This document shows, one piece after another, positions 1 to 8,910 of a stretch of 64,000 bases of DNA. The stretch is from Nitrospira sp. (lineage in GTDB: Bacteria > Nitrospirota > Thermodesulfovibrionia > Thermodesulfovibrionales > Dissulfurispiraceae). The DNA lies in assembly GCA_002634385.1 (NCBI GenBank), contig NSJL01000017.1:1-64000 (forward strand). Reading direction: 5' to 3'. Position 1 is the first letter of the stretch. Every line of letters begins with the position of its first letter. The position numbers and the translations under genes were made by a program. A model generated the notes under the pieces. That model worked only from the letters and a program-made list of their open reading frames with translations, was not told the DNA's origin and ran no database searches.

Positions 1-150
1 GATACGTCCGGAAAGCCTGCCTGAAAATCGTTGGCTCGTTCAAGTCGTTAACAGTGATAAAAGTCATAAACTCCGCTCCAGTGCTGGGTTTGCAGCTAAT
101 AGTCCTAAAATCTGTCGGACACTACTGTATTTATATATAAGGAGATCTCC

Positions 151-1437
151 GTGGTCGTCAAGTCATTGGCTCTGAAATTTCTACATTCTGTTATTTCTGC
201 TCTTCTTTTCTGGACCTTCATGGTGTTTGCCCCCTATGAGGACATCAGAGTGCTGGGGGACCTTCTGGGAAGGGGGAGGGCGATAGCCGGGGAGGTCTCG
301 GTGAGCAGCCCCTATTCGGTACAGCCCCCCTATGCCACTGACCTGAGCGAGCCCTCAGGGGTGATCAAGTACTCCTGGGCACGGGTGGCAGGCAATGAGA
401 GCGCCGTCTACCTGAACATCCCCGGCAATCAGTTGAGTAAGAAAATAGAGCTCCCCCGTGATCCTTCGCCCCTGATCCTGGGCAAGTATGACTCCACCAA
501 CTCAGTAGGACAGATCGCCCTCATGAGGATCAGACAGGTAGGGGGGAATATACAGGCCGAGATCAGACAGCTCTCTCCCCGGGACTTTGGACACTTCTTT
601 ACCCCCCATCTCTATCACTTCGCCCTCCTTGACTGGAATACGAGCAATGACCCCTCCTGTGATTACTCCCAGAAGTACCTAAAGAGCGACGATCCCCCTT
701 CGGTGAGCATGGAGGAGATCAGAAAGAACCTGACGGACTATGACATGGGGAGGACCTCTATTGCCCCCACCTTCCTGCTGGGAATGGAGGAGGCGAAGGT
801 GAACCGCTCCAACTCCTACTGGCATCAGAGGATCAACACCGACCCCTGCTGGACCAAGTGGGGGCTGAAGGACTTCGAGTCCGCTTCGGACAATAACTTC
901 CATAATCTCTCCTACTATGGGTTCATGAGGCTGGTGGCTCTTGCCCAGCACATCCATAAGGCATCGGTGTCGGTGACGGCTGTCCCCGAGTACCGGCAGG
1001 ATGTGCAGACCAGTACGAGTAAGAGCTTCTTTAAGAAAAAGGTGACGACCACGGTATCCTACTATCTGAAGCCGCAGTGGACAGTGGGGACACCCCTCCG
1101 TTCAGGGGTATACTCCGACTTCATGTTCAACCCGACCTGGGATACAAATGGATGGTTCTCCTTTGTGAACGTGACGGGGAATCACACTTCCCCGGTGGAT
1201 GAGACGATGATCTATCAATGGACGAAGACGGAGAGTGGATGGACAGGGCTCTTCGTGTTCGTGGCCTGTGTGGTGATAGGGGCAATAACGGGAGGACTTG
1301 CTTTAGGTCTTGCAGGCTATGGTTTTTCTTTCGCTGGCTTCCTAGTTGGAGCTGGTGCTGGAGCTGTAGGTGGGCTGGTAGCAACAGGGGGAAGCCCTAC
1401 CACAAATACTACGGCTCATAGCACCCCGCGAGGGTGA
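151..1437 (+). CDS. Unrecognised exported/membrane protein, C-terminally shortened duplicate of the 18881-20494 gene
   Basis: 428 aa starting at GTG with a good ribosome site (AAGGAG, about 6 nt upstream). It has an N-terminal hydrophobic segment (about residues 10-28) and a second hydrophobic, Gly/Ala-rich region near the C-terminus (about 365-415). I do not recognise the family. It is a duplicate of the gene at 18881-20494: from about position 211 to 600 the two are almost identical at the DNA level, then diverge more, and similarity ends abruptly near 1419. There the reading frame runs into unrelated DNA and stops, losing about 110 C-terminal residues present in the other copy. The intact copy sits inside a TraU/TraF-type conjugation cluster, so a role in the transfer apparatus is inferred. 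The 150 bases upstream hold no gene I can support. Confidence 0.7.
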   Translation: MVVKSLALKFLHSVISALLFWTFMVFAPYEDIRVLGDLLGRGRAIAGEVSVSSPYSVQPPYATDLSEPSGVIKYSWARVAGNESAVYLNIPGNQLSKKIELPRDPSPLILGKYDSTNSVGQIALMRIRQVGGNIQAEIRQLSPRDFGHFFTPHLYHFALLDWNTSNDPSCDYSQKYLKSDDPPSVSMEEIRKNLTDYDMGRTSIAPTFLLGMEEAKVNRSNSYWHQRINTDPCWTKWGLKDFESASDNNFHNLSYYGFMRLVALAQHIHKASVSVTAVPEYRQDVQTSTSKSFFKKKVTTTVSYYLKPQWTVGTPLRSGVYSDFMFNPTWDTNGWFSFVNVTGNHTSPVDETMIYQWTKTESGWTGLFVFVACVVIGAITGGLALGLAGYGFSFAGFLVGAGAGAVGGLVATGGSPTTNTTAHSTPRG

Positions 1438-1525
1438 ATACTTCACTTCGGGAGCATTTTTGCTCCTTTGCGAATTCATCGACCTCTTTGAAGATTTCAT
1501 CAGGGATGGATATCGCTGTTTTCAT
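1409..1525 (-). pseudogene. Truncated ribbon-helix-helix (CopG-type) antitoxin gene
   Basis: Too short for a standard gene call: 38 codons beginning MKTAISIPDE and continuing through IFKEVDEFAK and SRSEVF. These are the beta strand and helices of a CopG/MazE-type ribbon-helix-helix antitoxin. The normal continuation after SRSEVFTLA is lost: after a few unrelated residues it meets a stop, exactly where the neighbouring duplicated gene (151-1437) loses similarity to its paralogue. The two genes therefore overlap tail to tail across a recombination junction near position 1420. No partner toxin is seen. A near-consensus promoter lies directly upstream. Confidence 0.7.
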
Positions 1526-1560
1526 ACTATAAGTATAACCCTATGCCATACCACTGTCAA
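1524..1560 (-). promoter_or_regulatory. Sigma-70 promoter and palindromic operator of the antitoxin remnant, probably leaderless
   Basis: On the minus strand TTGACA (1560-1555) is separated by exactly 17 nt from TATACT (1537-1532), a near-perfect sigma-70 promoter. The expected transcription start falls at the ATG (1525), so the mRNA would be leaderless. The palindrome ATACT-ATA-AGTAT (1524-1536) overlaps the -10 box and start codon, a natural autoregulation site for a ribbon-helix-helix protein (inference). Confidence 0.7.
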
Positions 1561-1617
1561 CGTTTGAAGCTTTCCATTCCTGTTCAGGGATATACCCCCC
1601 TTCGTTTCTGAAAGTCG

Positions 1618-1630
1618 CCGGTAATATTAA
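1618..1630 (+). promoter_or_regulatory. Candidate element promoter motif, site 1 (pilus operon)
   Basis: CCGGTAATATTAA lies 34 bp before the first gene of the pilus operon. The same pattern, CCGG followed by an A/T-rich -10-like hexamer, occurs at 12250, 24671 and 31416, each just upstream of an operon of the element. No consensus -35 is visible. Confidence 0.45.
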
Positions 1631-1663
1631 ATAAAACAAAGCAGCCCAAAAGGAAATTTATTT

Positions 1664-3181
1664 ATGAAGAAAGCACATATTGTCTTCCTTCTCCTGACAG
1701 TTGCCTCCCTTGCCGGCTGCGGCAAGCCTGCGTTCTACAAGGCAGAGGAGCTCTCAAGAGAGGCTGACCTGAAAGCGGAGAGCCGGGAGCTGATCAATGA
1801 GGAGAGTGTCCCTGTCAGGGAGCTCCGCATACGGAGCCCCTTTGTGGAGGACCGGTTGAACCTGGATGCCCTCACCGATATAGTCTCCATCGACTATAAG
1901 GAGCCGATATTGCTGAACGACTTCTTTCTTGACGTTTTTAAACAGACGGGGATCTCGGCCGTCTTTAACCTGACGACTGAGGAGACGGCTCAGGGCGGCA
2001 CTGTGCAGCAAAGCAGCGGTGCAAACAAGGGGAAGGACATTATTCTCAATGTCCCCCACTACAAGGGAACGGTCCGGGACCTCCTGCACTCCCTTATGGA
2101 GACCCACGGGATCTTCTTCCGGCATGCCCATAACACCCTGACTGCGGTCCTGAAGGATACCTTTGCCCTCCATATCGACAACTACATGGATGTCGGCAAG
2201 GTGCTCGAAAGCACTCTGAAGAGCCTTGGGGCGGAAAAGATCTCCTATGACCCGATCTCCTCGAAAGTCTACTTCAGCGCCGATTACAAGACCTACCGGA
2301 AGGTCAGGGAGATGGCCCAGAACATGAAGGACAACATGAGCATCATCACCCTGCACATGATCGTGGGAGAGCTTGAGCTTACGGACTCCTACAGCAGGGG
2401 GATCGACTGGAACAACCTCTCTTTGGCGTATCTGAGCCCTGCATCCGCGCTCAGAAGTGCTGCTTCGAGTACCACTTCAACCAGTACGGATGGCTCCTCC
2501 TCCGACAGTTCCTCCACGAGCTCCACCGGAGGGGTCTCCCTGGGAGGTGCTACCGTGGGTAACAAGTCAGGGTATGTGCAGTTCAGTAACGGGGTGGCGG
2601 GGATCAATATCAGCGCTTCGAACTTCGGCCTGAGCTCTTTTTTGAACCTCCTGGACCAGTACGGCAAGTTCAAGACGATACAAAACACCTATGTTGCCAT
2701 GAACAACGGCTACCGGGGAAAGATCGACGCTTCCCAGAAGACCCCCTATGTAAGCCAGGTGGGGCTGGGAGTGATCGGGTCGGGGACGGCAACCTCCAAC
2801 ACCCAGACGGTGCAGTTTGAGGAAGTTTCGGCGGGAACGGTGATCGACATCGTCCCCTACTATAATGCAAGGACGGACCTGCTCAGTTTTTCCATCGACG
2901 GAAAGGTACAGTCCATCGTGAGCTATGTGACGCTTTCGACCGGGCAGGTGACTGTCTCAAGGCCTGTGGTATCGGCAAGAAACATCAACACACAGATTGC
3001 CATGAGGCCCGACAGTGTGGTGGTGCTCGGGGGCCTGATGAACCGTGAGGAGTCCTATAGCACACAGGGGCTGCCGGAACTGTCCGCAACGGTGCTGGGC
3101 AATCACAAAAAGAGCAACAAGAAGTCGGAGCTCATCATCATCATACGGCCGTACATAACGAAAGTGGTGGTGGAGGGATAG
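1664..3181 (+). CDS. pilN: Outer-membrane lipoprotein secretin, PilN-like (type IVb pilus)
   Basis: 505 aa lipoprotein: signal peptide with lipobox LAGC (Cys at about residue 19). It forms, or contributes to, the outer-membrane ring through which a pilus passes. The C-terminal secretin domain shows typical landmarks: a GTVIDIVPYY segment, RPVVSARNINTQIAM, then VVVLGGLMNREES and a terminal ELIIIIRPYIT strand. The middle holds a Ser/Thr-rich stretch (about residues 262-300) of low complexity. Length and lipoprotein nature match PilN of R64-type thin pili. It is first in the operon and 8 nt before a second secretin gene, which is unusual because one secretin per system is the rule. Confidence 0.8.
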   Translation: MKKAHIVFLLLTVASLAGCGKPAFYKAEELSREADLKAESRELINEESVPVRELRIRSPFVEDRLNLDALTDIVSIDYKEPILLNDFFLDVFKQTGISAVFNLTTEETAQGGTVQQSSGANKGKDIILNVPHYKGTVRDLLHSLMETHGIFFRHAHNTLTAVLKDTFALHIDNYMDVGKVLESTLKSLGAEKISYDPISSKVYFSADYKTYRKVREMAQNMKDNMSIITLHMIVGELELTDSYSRGIDWNNLSLAYLSPASALRSAASSTTSTSTDGSSSDSSSTSSTGGVSLGGATVGNKSGYVQFSNGVAGINISASNFGLSSFLNLLDQYGKFKTIQNTYVAMNNGYRGKIDASQKTPYVSQVGLGVIGSGTATSNTQTVQFEEVSAGTVIDIVPYYNARTDLLSFSIDGKVQSIVSYVTLSTGQVTVSRPVVSARNINTQIAMRPDSVVVLGGLMNREESYSTQGLPELSATVLGNHKKSNKKSELIIIIRPYITKVVVEG

Positions 3182-3189
3182 AGGGGGAA

Positions 3190-4782
3190 ATGGATCGTGT
3201 TTGGTGCTACATGCTGTCTCTGGTGATAGCGTTTTCGTTCTCCACTTTCAGCGTAATGGCTCAGGATGAGCCTGCAAGCTCAGAGACTCCCTCCGGAGGG
3301 GCGGCTCCTGTAAAGAAGATCATCATCAGGGTCAAATCTTCTTCGAAGTACCAGAAGGAGGAGGAGAAAAAGTCCAGGTACAATGAAACGAATACAGAGA
3401 GGGTTGATGAGGAGGTGACCTCACTCCTGCATCGAGAAAACAAAGAGCCAGCGGCAAAAGAGCCCGAGGTTTCCCTCACCTCTTACGGACGAAGACTGGG
3501 GGACGTGCTCCTTGAGCTGGGGGGAGCGCTGCGCTACACGGTCATCTTCGGGTCCCAGGTGGACCCGAACCTTCCGGTGGTGGTGGACCTCAAAGGGGTC
3601 TCCCTCACGCAGGCACTCTCCGCCATCACCGAGTACCTGAACTACGGCTACGTGCTTGAGGGCAGGAAGATTACCATTCTTAAGCTTGCATCCCGCGCTT
3701 TCTCCATTCCCGATATCGTCATCAGCGCCCCCACCATGTCGGCGGACATCGGAGGGGACATGCTGGGAACCAGCGGGGGCGGCAGTACGGGCAGTGCCTA
3801 CGGCTCCGTAGCGGGAGGGACGGACAGCGCCTCCCAGAACCTGAAGGCGAGCGTGCTTCTGAGGAAAGCGGCAGACCACCTGGACGGAAGGAAAGCCTTT
3901 GAGGAGAACGTAAGAAAGCTCCTCTCTCCTGACGGGCACTATGTCCTTGACTGGAATGCCGCCACCCTCATGGTCCATGACTCCCCCCGGAATATCTCCC
4001 TGATTGAGAGGTATATTGCTGAGCTGAGGGCTTCGGCGGACAAGGTGCTTATCGTTGAGGCCACCATCACCCAGGTCTCGACCAATGCCGACCGGCGGTT
4101 CGGGATAGACTGGACCCTTTTAGCGGAACGGATCGGAGGGGAGGTGCTGAGCAGCGGGAGCAAATCCCTGAGCTTCACCACCACGGTGACGGACATTGCA
4201 AATCCTTCTCTCACCGTGACCCGTATGGCAGGGGACGTGAGTGCGGTCTTAAAGGCATTGGAGGAGCAGGGCAGGGTGAATGTCCTTTCAAAGCCCTTCA
4301 TCTATGCCCGTAACCTGCAGCCCGTTGCCATTTTTGAAGGAAAGTCGATTCCCTATATAGGGAGCGTGCAGAAGACGACGACCGGGACCATAGGAGAGTC
4401 CACGACCAGCTACTCCATCTCCCGGGCACAGGACGGGGTGATGCTTGCAGTCCGGTGTCATATCAGGGATGACGGGAAGGTGGATATCCAGATCGCCCCC
4501 ATTCTCGCCACCGTTGATGAGTTCGTTACCTTCACCCTGGGAGGGGATACCTTCACCCAGCCGGTAAGCTCTGTCCAGCAGACGCTTCAAAGCGTGACCC
4601 TGAAAGACGGGGAGATCGTGGTGATCGGAGGGATCAAGAGGGATAAAAAGGAGCTCTCATCGCGGGCTGTCCCCGTGGTCTCACAGATCCCCCTTCTGGG
4701 CGAGTTTTTCAGGTCGGACAACGACACCAACACCAGCTCCGAGCTGGTGATCGCCCTCAAGGCAAAGAGGGTGAAGGGGTAG
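3190..4782 (+). CDS. Second secretin-family protein of the pilus operon
   Basis: 530 aa with a cleavable signal peptide (about residues 1-25, ending VMAQ) and no lipobox. A secretin N-terminal (N0/STN-like) domain is plausible at about 100-165, followed by a Gly/Ser-rich loop and the C-terminal secretin domain: KVLIVEATITQV, RFGIDWTLL, then KDGEIVVIGGIKRDK, VPVVSQIPLLGEFF and a terminal ELVIALKAK strand. It has the domain order of MshL/PilQ-type secretins, so it could form its own outer-membrane channel or a mixed ring with the PilN-like protein just upstream. Only 4 nt separate it from the next gene, indicating translational coupling. Confidence 0.8.
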   Translation: MDRVWCYMLSLVIAFSFSTFSVMAQDEPASSETPSGGAAPVKKIIIRVKSSSKYQKEEEKKSRYNETNTERVDEEVTSLLHRENKEPAAKEPEVSLTSYGRRLGDVLLELGGALRYTVIFGSQVDPNLPVVVDLKGVSLTQALSAITEYLNYGYVLEGRKITILKLASRAFSIPDIVISAPTMSADIGGDMLGTSGGGSTGSAYGSVAGGTDSASQNLKASVLLRKAADHLDGRKAFEENVRKLLSPDGHYVLDWNAATLMVHDSPRNISLIERYIAELRASADKVLIVEATITQVSTNADRRFGIDWTLLAERIGGEVLSSGSKSLSFTTTVTDIANPSLTVTRMAGDVSAVLKALEEQGRVNVLSKPFIYARNLQPVAIFEGKSIPYIGSVQKTTTGTIGESTTSYSISRAQDGVMLAVRCHIRDDGKVDIQIAPILATVDEFVTFTLGGDTFTQPVSSVQQTLQSVTLKDGEIVVIGGIKRDKKELSSRAVPVVSQIPLLGEFFRSDNDTNTSSELVIALKAKRVKG

Positions 4783-4786
4783 GGGC

Positions 4787-5782
4787 ATGGGGAAGCAGGG
4801 CAGTGGCAACCGGATCATCATCTATATCGACTACCAGAAGGAGCGCTTCTTTATCAGAAGGAACGGCTCGACAGAGGACCCCTCCCCCGAGCTCCTTTCC
4901 TCCGGACAGGTAGAGAGCGTTGCGGTCCTGACCGACTCCTCCCTGTTCAGCAAAAAGAGGGAGGAGGGCTACAGATACTATGCAAAGGGGGCCAAATACC
5001 ACTTCCATGAGAAGCCTCTGGATGTTCCCTCCCTTAATAAGCCCAGGAGCCTTTTTCAGTCCCTGAAGCTGAGGGAGAACACCATTGTGGGGCTGCTCTT
5101 TTCGAACCGTCTGCTCTTTTTTGCCTACCACCGGGGCGAGGTGGTCTGGCGCTTCACCGATGTGGACTCCACGGAAGAGAGCGAAATCGAGGGGAGGATC
5201 AACGAGCTGAACCTGCCCGGGCACTACAAGCGGGAGATCTACGGCTACACGCTCCCCTTTGAGCGTCTCAGTGAGGCGATACAGGCAACCCCTGTCTACC
5301 GGGACCTGGAGCAGGAGGCGCGGAGGAGCCGGCGTCTTCAGATCGCCCTGAGCATCGGTGCCGTCGCCCTCAGCCTTCTTGTATGGGGATTTCTGTTTCT
5401 TAAGGAAAGCAGGGCTAAGACGAAGGTGGAGGAGCTTGCAAGGGAGAAGAGCAACATCATGAGGGAGATCAAGCGGGAGCTTCAGCTTAGGCTTCCCCTC
5501 TACCTTGACCATCTCAACGTGCCTTTCGATGCCGTCCTCAAGGAGCTCGCTTTCCTGGAGGGCAGGAGGTTTGCCCTGATCAACGTGACAGTGGAAAAGG
5601 ACGAGATTGCCGGACGGGTAACGCTCAGCGACCCGAAGGAGGCGTTTAAGATCAAGGAGGCGTCGCGCGCCACGCTCTCCCTTAAAGGAGGAAACATTGA
5701 AGTCAATTTCACCCGACCGCTTAAGAAAGCTGCCGCTCTACCCGGCAGCCGCTCTGTGCGCGGTCTTTTTACTCTCAAGTAG
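4787..5782 (+). CDS. Bitopic inner-membrane pilus assembly protein, PilM/PilN- or R64 PilO-like
   Basis: 331 aa. A roughly 185-residue cytoplasmic N-terminal part is followed by one membrane segment (about 188-207) and a periplasmic part with a coiled coil (KTKVEELAREK onwards). This is the topology of a PilM-PilN fusion or of PilO from R64-type pilus operons, which link the cytoplasmic ATPase to the periplasmic alignment complex. Assignment rests on topology and position after the secretins; sequence similarity is not obvious by eye. Its last 86 nt overlap the next gene in another frame. Confidence 0.55.
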   Translation: MGKQGSGNRIIIYIDYQKERFFIRRNGSTEDPSPELLSSGQVESVAVLTDSSLFSKKREEGYRYYAKGAKYHFHEKPLDVPSLNKPRSLFQSLKLRENTIVGLLFSNRLLFFAYHRGEVVWRFTDVDSTEESEIEGRINELNLPGHYKREIYGYTLPFERLSEAIQATPVYRDLEQEARRSRRLQIALSIGAVALSLLVWGFLFLKESRAKTKVEELAREKSNIMREIKRELQLRLPLYLDHLNVPFDAVLKELAFLEGRRFALINVTVEKDEIAGRVTLSDPKEAFKIKEASRATLSLKGGNIEVNFTRPLKKAAALPGSRSVRGLFTLK

Positions 5783-6170
5783 CCTGGTTCTTCCGCAGTA
5801 CCAGAAGACGGCTGATGCGGCACGAAAACTCGCTGCGGAAGAGAGCGAAAGGAGAAGAATTACGGAGAAGCTCGGCGACATACGGAGGCTGCCGGTCAAC
5901 CCGGTTACTCTCGACGCCAAGGAGGATGTCGCCCTTGCCCTTAAGAGCCTCTTTGACCGGAAGGGCTACCGTATCAACGACGTAAAAGAGGCCTCCGACG
6001 ATATCGGGAAGTTCATCACTTTTGAGATCGATATTCATAACTACAAGTCCATGGCGGACATCATCGTGTTTCTAAGCGATCTGCACGAAACACTGCCGGT
6101 GGCCTATACCAAGTATACGATGGCGAACAGGTCCATCAAGGTGCAGACGCGGTGCTACTACAGAAGCTGA
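5697..6170 (+). CDS. Small PilO-like inner-membrane alignment protein (TTG start)
   Basis: 157 aa: short cytoplasmic tail, one membrane segment (about residues 13-33), a coiled coil (about 38-60) and a periplasmic globular domain. This is the PilO/GspM architecture that partners PilN-like proteins. The TTG start is chosen because a strong GGAGG lies 5-6 nt upstream and no ATG candidate keeps the membrane segment. It begins inside the preceding gene, overlapping it by 86 nt, an unusually long overlap that implies coupled translation. Confidence 0.55.
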   Translation: MKSISPDRLRKLPLYPAAALCAVFLLSSSLVLPQYQKTADAARKLAAEESERRRITEKLGDIRRLPVNPVTLDAKEDVALALKSLFDRKGYRINDVKEASDDIGKFITFEIDIHNYKSMADIIVFLSDLHETLPVAYTKYTMANRSIKVQTRCYYRS

Positions 6171-6255
6171 GGGGAGATCGTGCAGCAGGGAGCATGCGGC
6201 AGAATCGGTTAGAACCCCCTTTTGGGAAAGAAGGGGGAGAAGAGGAGAAAAGAGA

Positions 6256-7869
6256 ATGAGTGAGCAGCACCAGCGCATCGGGGAGATCCTCATTGGGCAC
6301 GGAGTACCCCGGGAGTACATCGAGCTTGCCTTGAAAGAGCAGCGAGTGCGCGGCAACAAGCTCCTGGGGGAGATCCTGCTTGAGATGTCGCTGGTCAACT
6401 CCGAAACCCTTGCCTACTGCCTTGCCAAGCAGTGGAAGCTCAATCATTTCTCCCTCTTCAAGTCGGACATCCAGGAGGGGATCATCGATGACCTGGGCTT
6501 CATCGAAGAGCACGGCATTGTTCCCATCGAACAGAACGGCACTGCCGTACGGATCGGCATGGTGAATCCGAAGGACTACCGGAGACGGGACGCGGTGCAC
6601 CGGTACGTAAAAGCGAAGCTCGGAAAGCATACGGAGTTTTCCGTGGTCTCCAACGAGACCTTCCAGAGGTATCTCGAGTCCCTGATCCGCATTACGGATG
6701 AGGAGGTCGTAAAGCCCCTTTCCCAGGGGACGGACCAGTCGGTGGCCGGGCTCCGGCTGCTCCTTAAAAAGGGAATCATCGAGAGGTGCAGCGACATCCA
6801 CATCGAGCCCGCGGTGGAGGGCGGCAGGATCAAAATGAGGAGAAACGGCATCCTCGGCATGCAGACGGCTCTCGATCCGAACCAGTACCAGACCCTTATG
6901 AACATTATCCGGGTGCGGAGCGGGATGAACCTGGTGGAAAAGCAGATGCCCCAGGACGGCAGGATCGAAGGGGAGTTCATCGGGGAGGAGAAGTATAAGC
7001 CGGTGGATTTCCGGGTGTCCCTCATCCCCAACTGGAGCAGGAGCGGCAATGCGGACTCGGTGGTCATCAGAATCCTGGACAGAAGGACCAGCATTCTCCC
7101 CCTTGAGGAGCTCGGGATGAACCGTGCGGTCCTTGAGTTCCTGAACAGGGCGAAAAACAGGTCCCACGGGATCATCATCTTTACCGGACCCACGGGCTCG
7201 GGCAAGAGCACGAGCATCTATTCGGCCATGGCCACGGTCGACACGATCAGAAGGGCGGTGGTGACGGTGGAGGACCCGGTGGAGTACAGAAACTATCTCT
7301 GGAAGCAGATACAGATTACCGGCAATTTGAAAATGGCCGATGCCCTGAGAAGCATTCTCCGGCACGACCCCGACATCATCTTCTGCGGAGAGATCCGGGA
7401 TGAGGAGAGCGCAAAGATCGCCTTCGATACGGCAAACACGGGCCACCTTGTTTTCACGACCCTGCACGCAAACGACTCGATCAAGGCGATCCCCCGGCTT
7501 CAGGCCCTGGGCATCCCCAACTCCATGATCGAGGCGACAGTTCTGGGGATTGTCTCCCAGAGGCTTGCGCGGGTGCTCTGCTCCTGCAAGGCCGAGGACC
7601 CGCAGAGCTCAAACGGGGACGTGAAGCGCTACCGGGCGGTGGGCTGCCCCAAGTGCAACCACACGGGCTACAAGGGCAGGACCATGATCGCCGAGCACTT
7701 CCCCCTGGTGCAGAGCACCCGGGAGGCCCTGCAGTATGCCCTGGACGGTAATATCTTCAAGGCGAGGGAGAGCGCCGGGGCAAACGGCATCCACGATCTT
7801 CTGAAGGATGCCGACACCAAGCTCGACAACGGCATCATTTCGGTCGAAGAGAGGGAGCGGGTGATATGA
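6256..7869 (+). CDS. pilQ: Pilus extension ATPase, GspE/PilB/PilQ family
   Basis: 537 aa secretion ATPase that powers pilin polymerisation from the cytoplasmic face. An N-terminal GspE_N-like domain (LGEIL, then a second helix repeat, about residues 5-60) precedes the RecA-like domain. Visible motifs are Walker A GPTGSGKST (about 314-322), the Asp box VEDPVEYR, Walker B FCGEIRDEES and the His box LVFTTLHAND. A zinc-binding segment near the C-terminus has CSC and CPKC pairs, as in GspE/PilB (the first pair is CxC, not CxxC). It overlaps the platform-protein gene by 4 nt (ATGA), a classical ATPase-platform pair. Confidence 0.88.
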   Translation: MSEQHQRIGEILIGHGVPREYIELALKEQRVRGNKLLGEILLEMSLVNSETLAYCLAKQWKLNHFSLFKSDIQEGIIDDLGFIEEHGIVPIEQNGTAVRIGMVNPKDYRRRDAVHRYVKAKLGKHTEFSVVSNETFQRYLESLIRITDEEVVKPLSQGTDQSVAGLRLLLKKGIIERCSDIHIEPAVEGGRIKMRRNGILGMQTALDPNQYQTLMNIIRVRSGMNLVEKQMPQDGRIEGEFIGEEKYKPVDFRVSLIPNWSRSGNADSVVIRILDRRTSILPLEELGMNRAVLEFLNRAKNRSHGIIIFTGPTGSGKSTSIYSAMATVDTIRRAVVTVEDPVEYRNYLWKQIQITGNLKMADALRSILRHDPDIIFCGEIRDEESAKIAFDTANTGHLVFTTLHANDSIKAIPRLQALGIPNSMIEATVLGIVSQRLARVLCSCKAEDPQSSNGDVKRYRAVGCPKCNHTGYKGRTMIAEHFPLVQSTREALQYALDGNIFKARESAGANGIHDLLKDADTKLDNGIISVEERERVI

Positions 7870-8879
7870 GCGCTCCTCTCAAATATGAGGAGATCATCAT
7901 TATCCTTGAGGTGTTCGAGGAGTCGGTCAGGGACGGTCTCAACATGCACTATACCCTGAAGCGCCTGGAGAGCATCTTTGCCAAGAAGAAAAAGGCGCAC
8001 CTTATCGAGGCGATGAGGCGGAAGCTCTTTGAGGAGAGGGGATCCATCTCGGGAATGTTCGAGGGCGTACTGCCCTCAAACCTGATCGAAGCGATCAGCG
8101 CAGGGGAGAAATCGGGCCACATGGACGTTATCTTCGGGGAGCTGAAGCGGGTGTATGAGCTAAAGCAGAACGTCCATAGCAGGATAAAAAAGGCCGTGGC
8201 CTACCCGATCGGGGTAATGAGCATTCTTGTGGTGATATTTGCGGGCATCCTCGTCTTTCTCGTCCCGCGCTTTGAGGCCTCTTTCAAGATCATCGATCCC
8301 CAGAAGATCCCCCCTGCCACCAAGAGGCTCTTTGCCCTTTCGGCCTTCATGCGAAACCACTCCATGGCTTTTGTGGTGCTTTCCGCAATCCTTGCCGGCC
8401 TGCTCATCATGCTCTTTAAGCGGTACTACTACCTGCTCTTTAAGGTGCCCATCATAAAGAGCCTCATGACCCTCCAGGAGAACGCCACCGCTTACCTGCT
8501 CCTTTCGGTGTTCGAGGACTCAGGGATCAACACCACCCGCTCCCTGCAGTCCATAGGGCAGACCCTGGTGGGACCCCTGAGGGAGATACTGGATAAGGCA
8601 TACCGGTACATGAACGAGGGAAAGTCGGTGCCCGACTCCTTTCAGCGGGCCGGGGCGAGCGAAGACGTGGTGATCTACCTTGAGGTAGGGGATACCACGG
8701 GAAGCATCTCCAAGTACTTCAAGAAGCTCTCGGACATCGAGATCAAGAGCCTCGACAAGCTCATGAACCGACTGATCAGCATCATGAACTACCTCCTCAT
8801 GGGCATTGCGGCCATGTCCGTCGTAGGACTCTTTTCGATCACGCTTTTGCCCATCTATAAGATGATCGGCGGTTTGTAA
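7866..8879 (+). CDS. pilR: Inner-membrane platform protein, GspF/PilC/PilR family
   Basis: 337 aa with two cytoplasmic helical repeats and membrane segments at about residues 112-135, 160-182 and 305-330, the usual GspF/PilR arrangement. The repeat signatures SGHMDVIFGELKRVYELK and the C-terminal GDTTGSISKYFKKLSDIE fit the family. It is the membrane platform on which the partner ATPase (gene overlapping upstream by 4 nt) acts. R64-type PilR proteins have the same size. Confidence 0.85.
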   Translation: MSAPLKYEEIIIILEVFEESVRDGLNMHYTLKRLESIFAKKKKAHLIEAMRRKLFEERGSISGMFEGVLPSNLIEAISAGEKSGHMDVIFGELKRVYELKQNVHSRIKKAVAYPIGVMSILVVIFAGILVFLVPRFEASFKIIDPQKIPPATKRLFALSAFMRNHSMAFVVLSAILAGLLIMLFKRYYYLLFKVPIIKSLMTLQENATAYLLLSVFEDSGINTTRSLQSIGQTLVGPLREILDKAYRYMNEGKSVPDSFQRAGASEDVVIYLEVGDTTGSISKYFKKLSDIEIKSLDKLMNRLISIMNYLLMGIAAMSVVGLFSITLLPIYKMIGGL

Positions 8880-8910
8880 CCATATAAAACACGACAAGGA
8901 GGGAAATATC

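Noticed and set aside
1..150. 3' end of a gene entering from the left edge
   Set aside because: Two frames are open for 45-58 codons but neither looks like protein and both end by running into the next gene or a stop; not supported.
1604..1630. Sigma-28 promoter (GCCGATAA-like) before the pilus operon
   Set aside because: GCCGGTAA resembles the -10 element, but no TAAA -35 is found at the right distance at this or the other motif sites.
6136..7467. 443-codon open frame on the minus strand
   Set aside because: Antisense shadow of the GspE-like ATPase gene.
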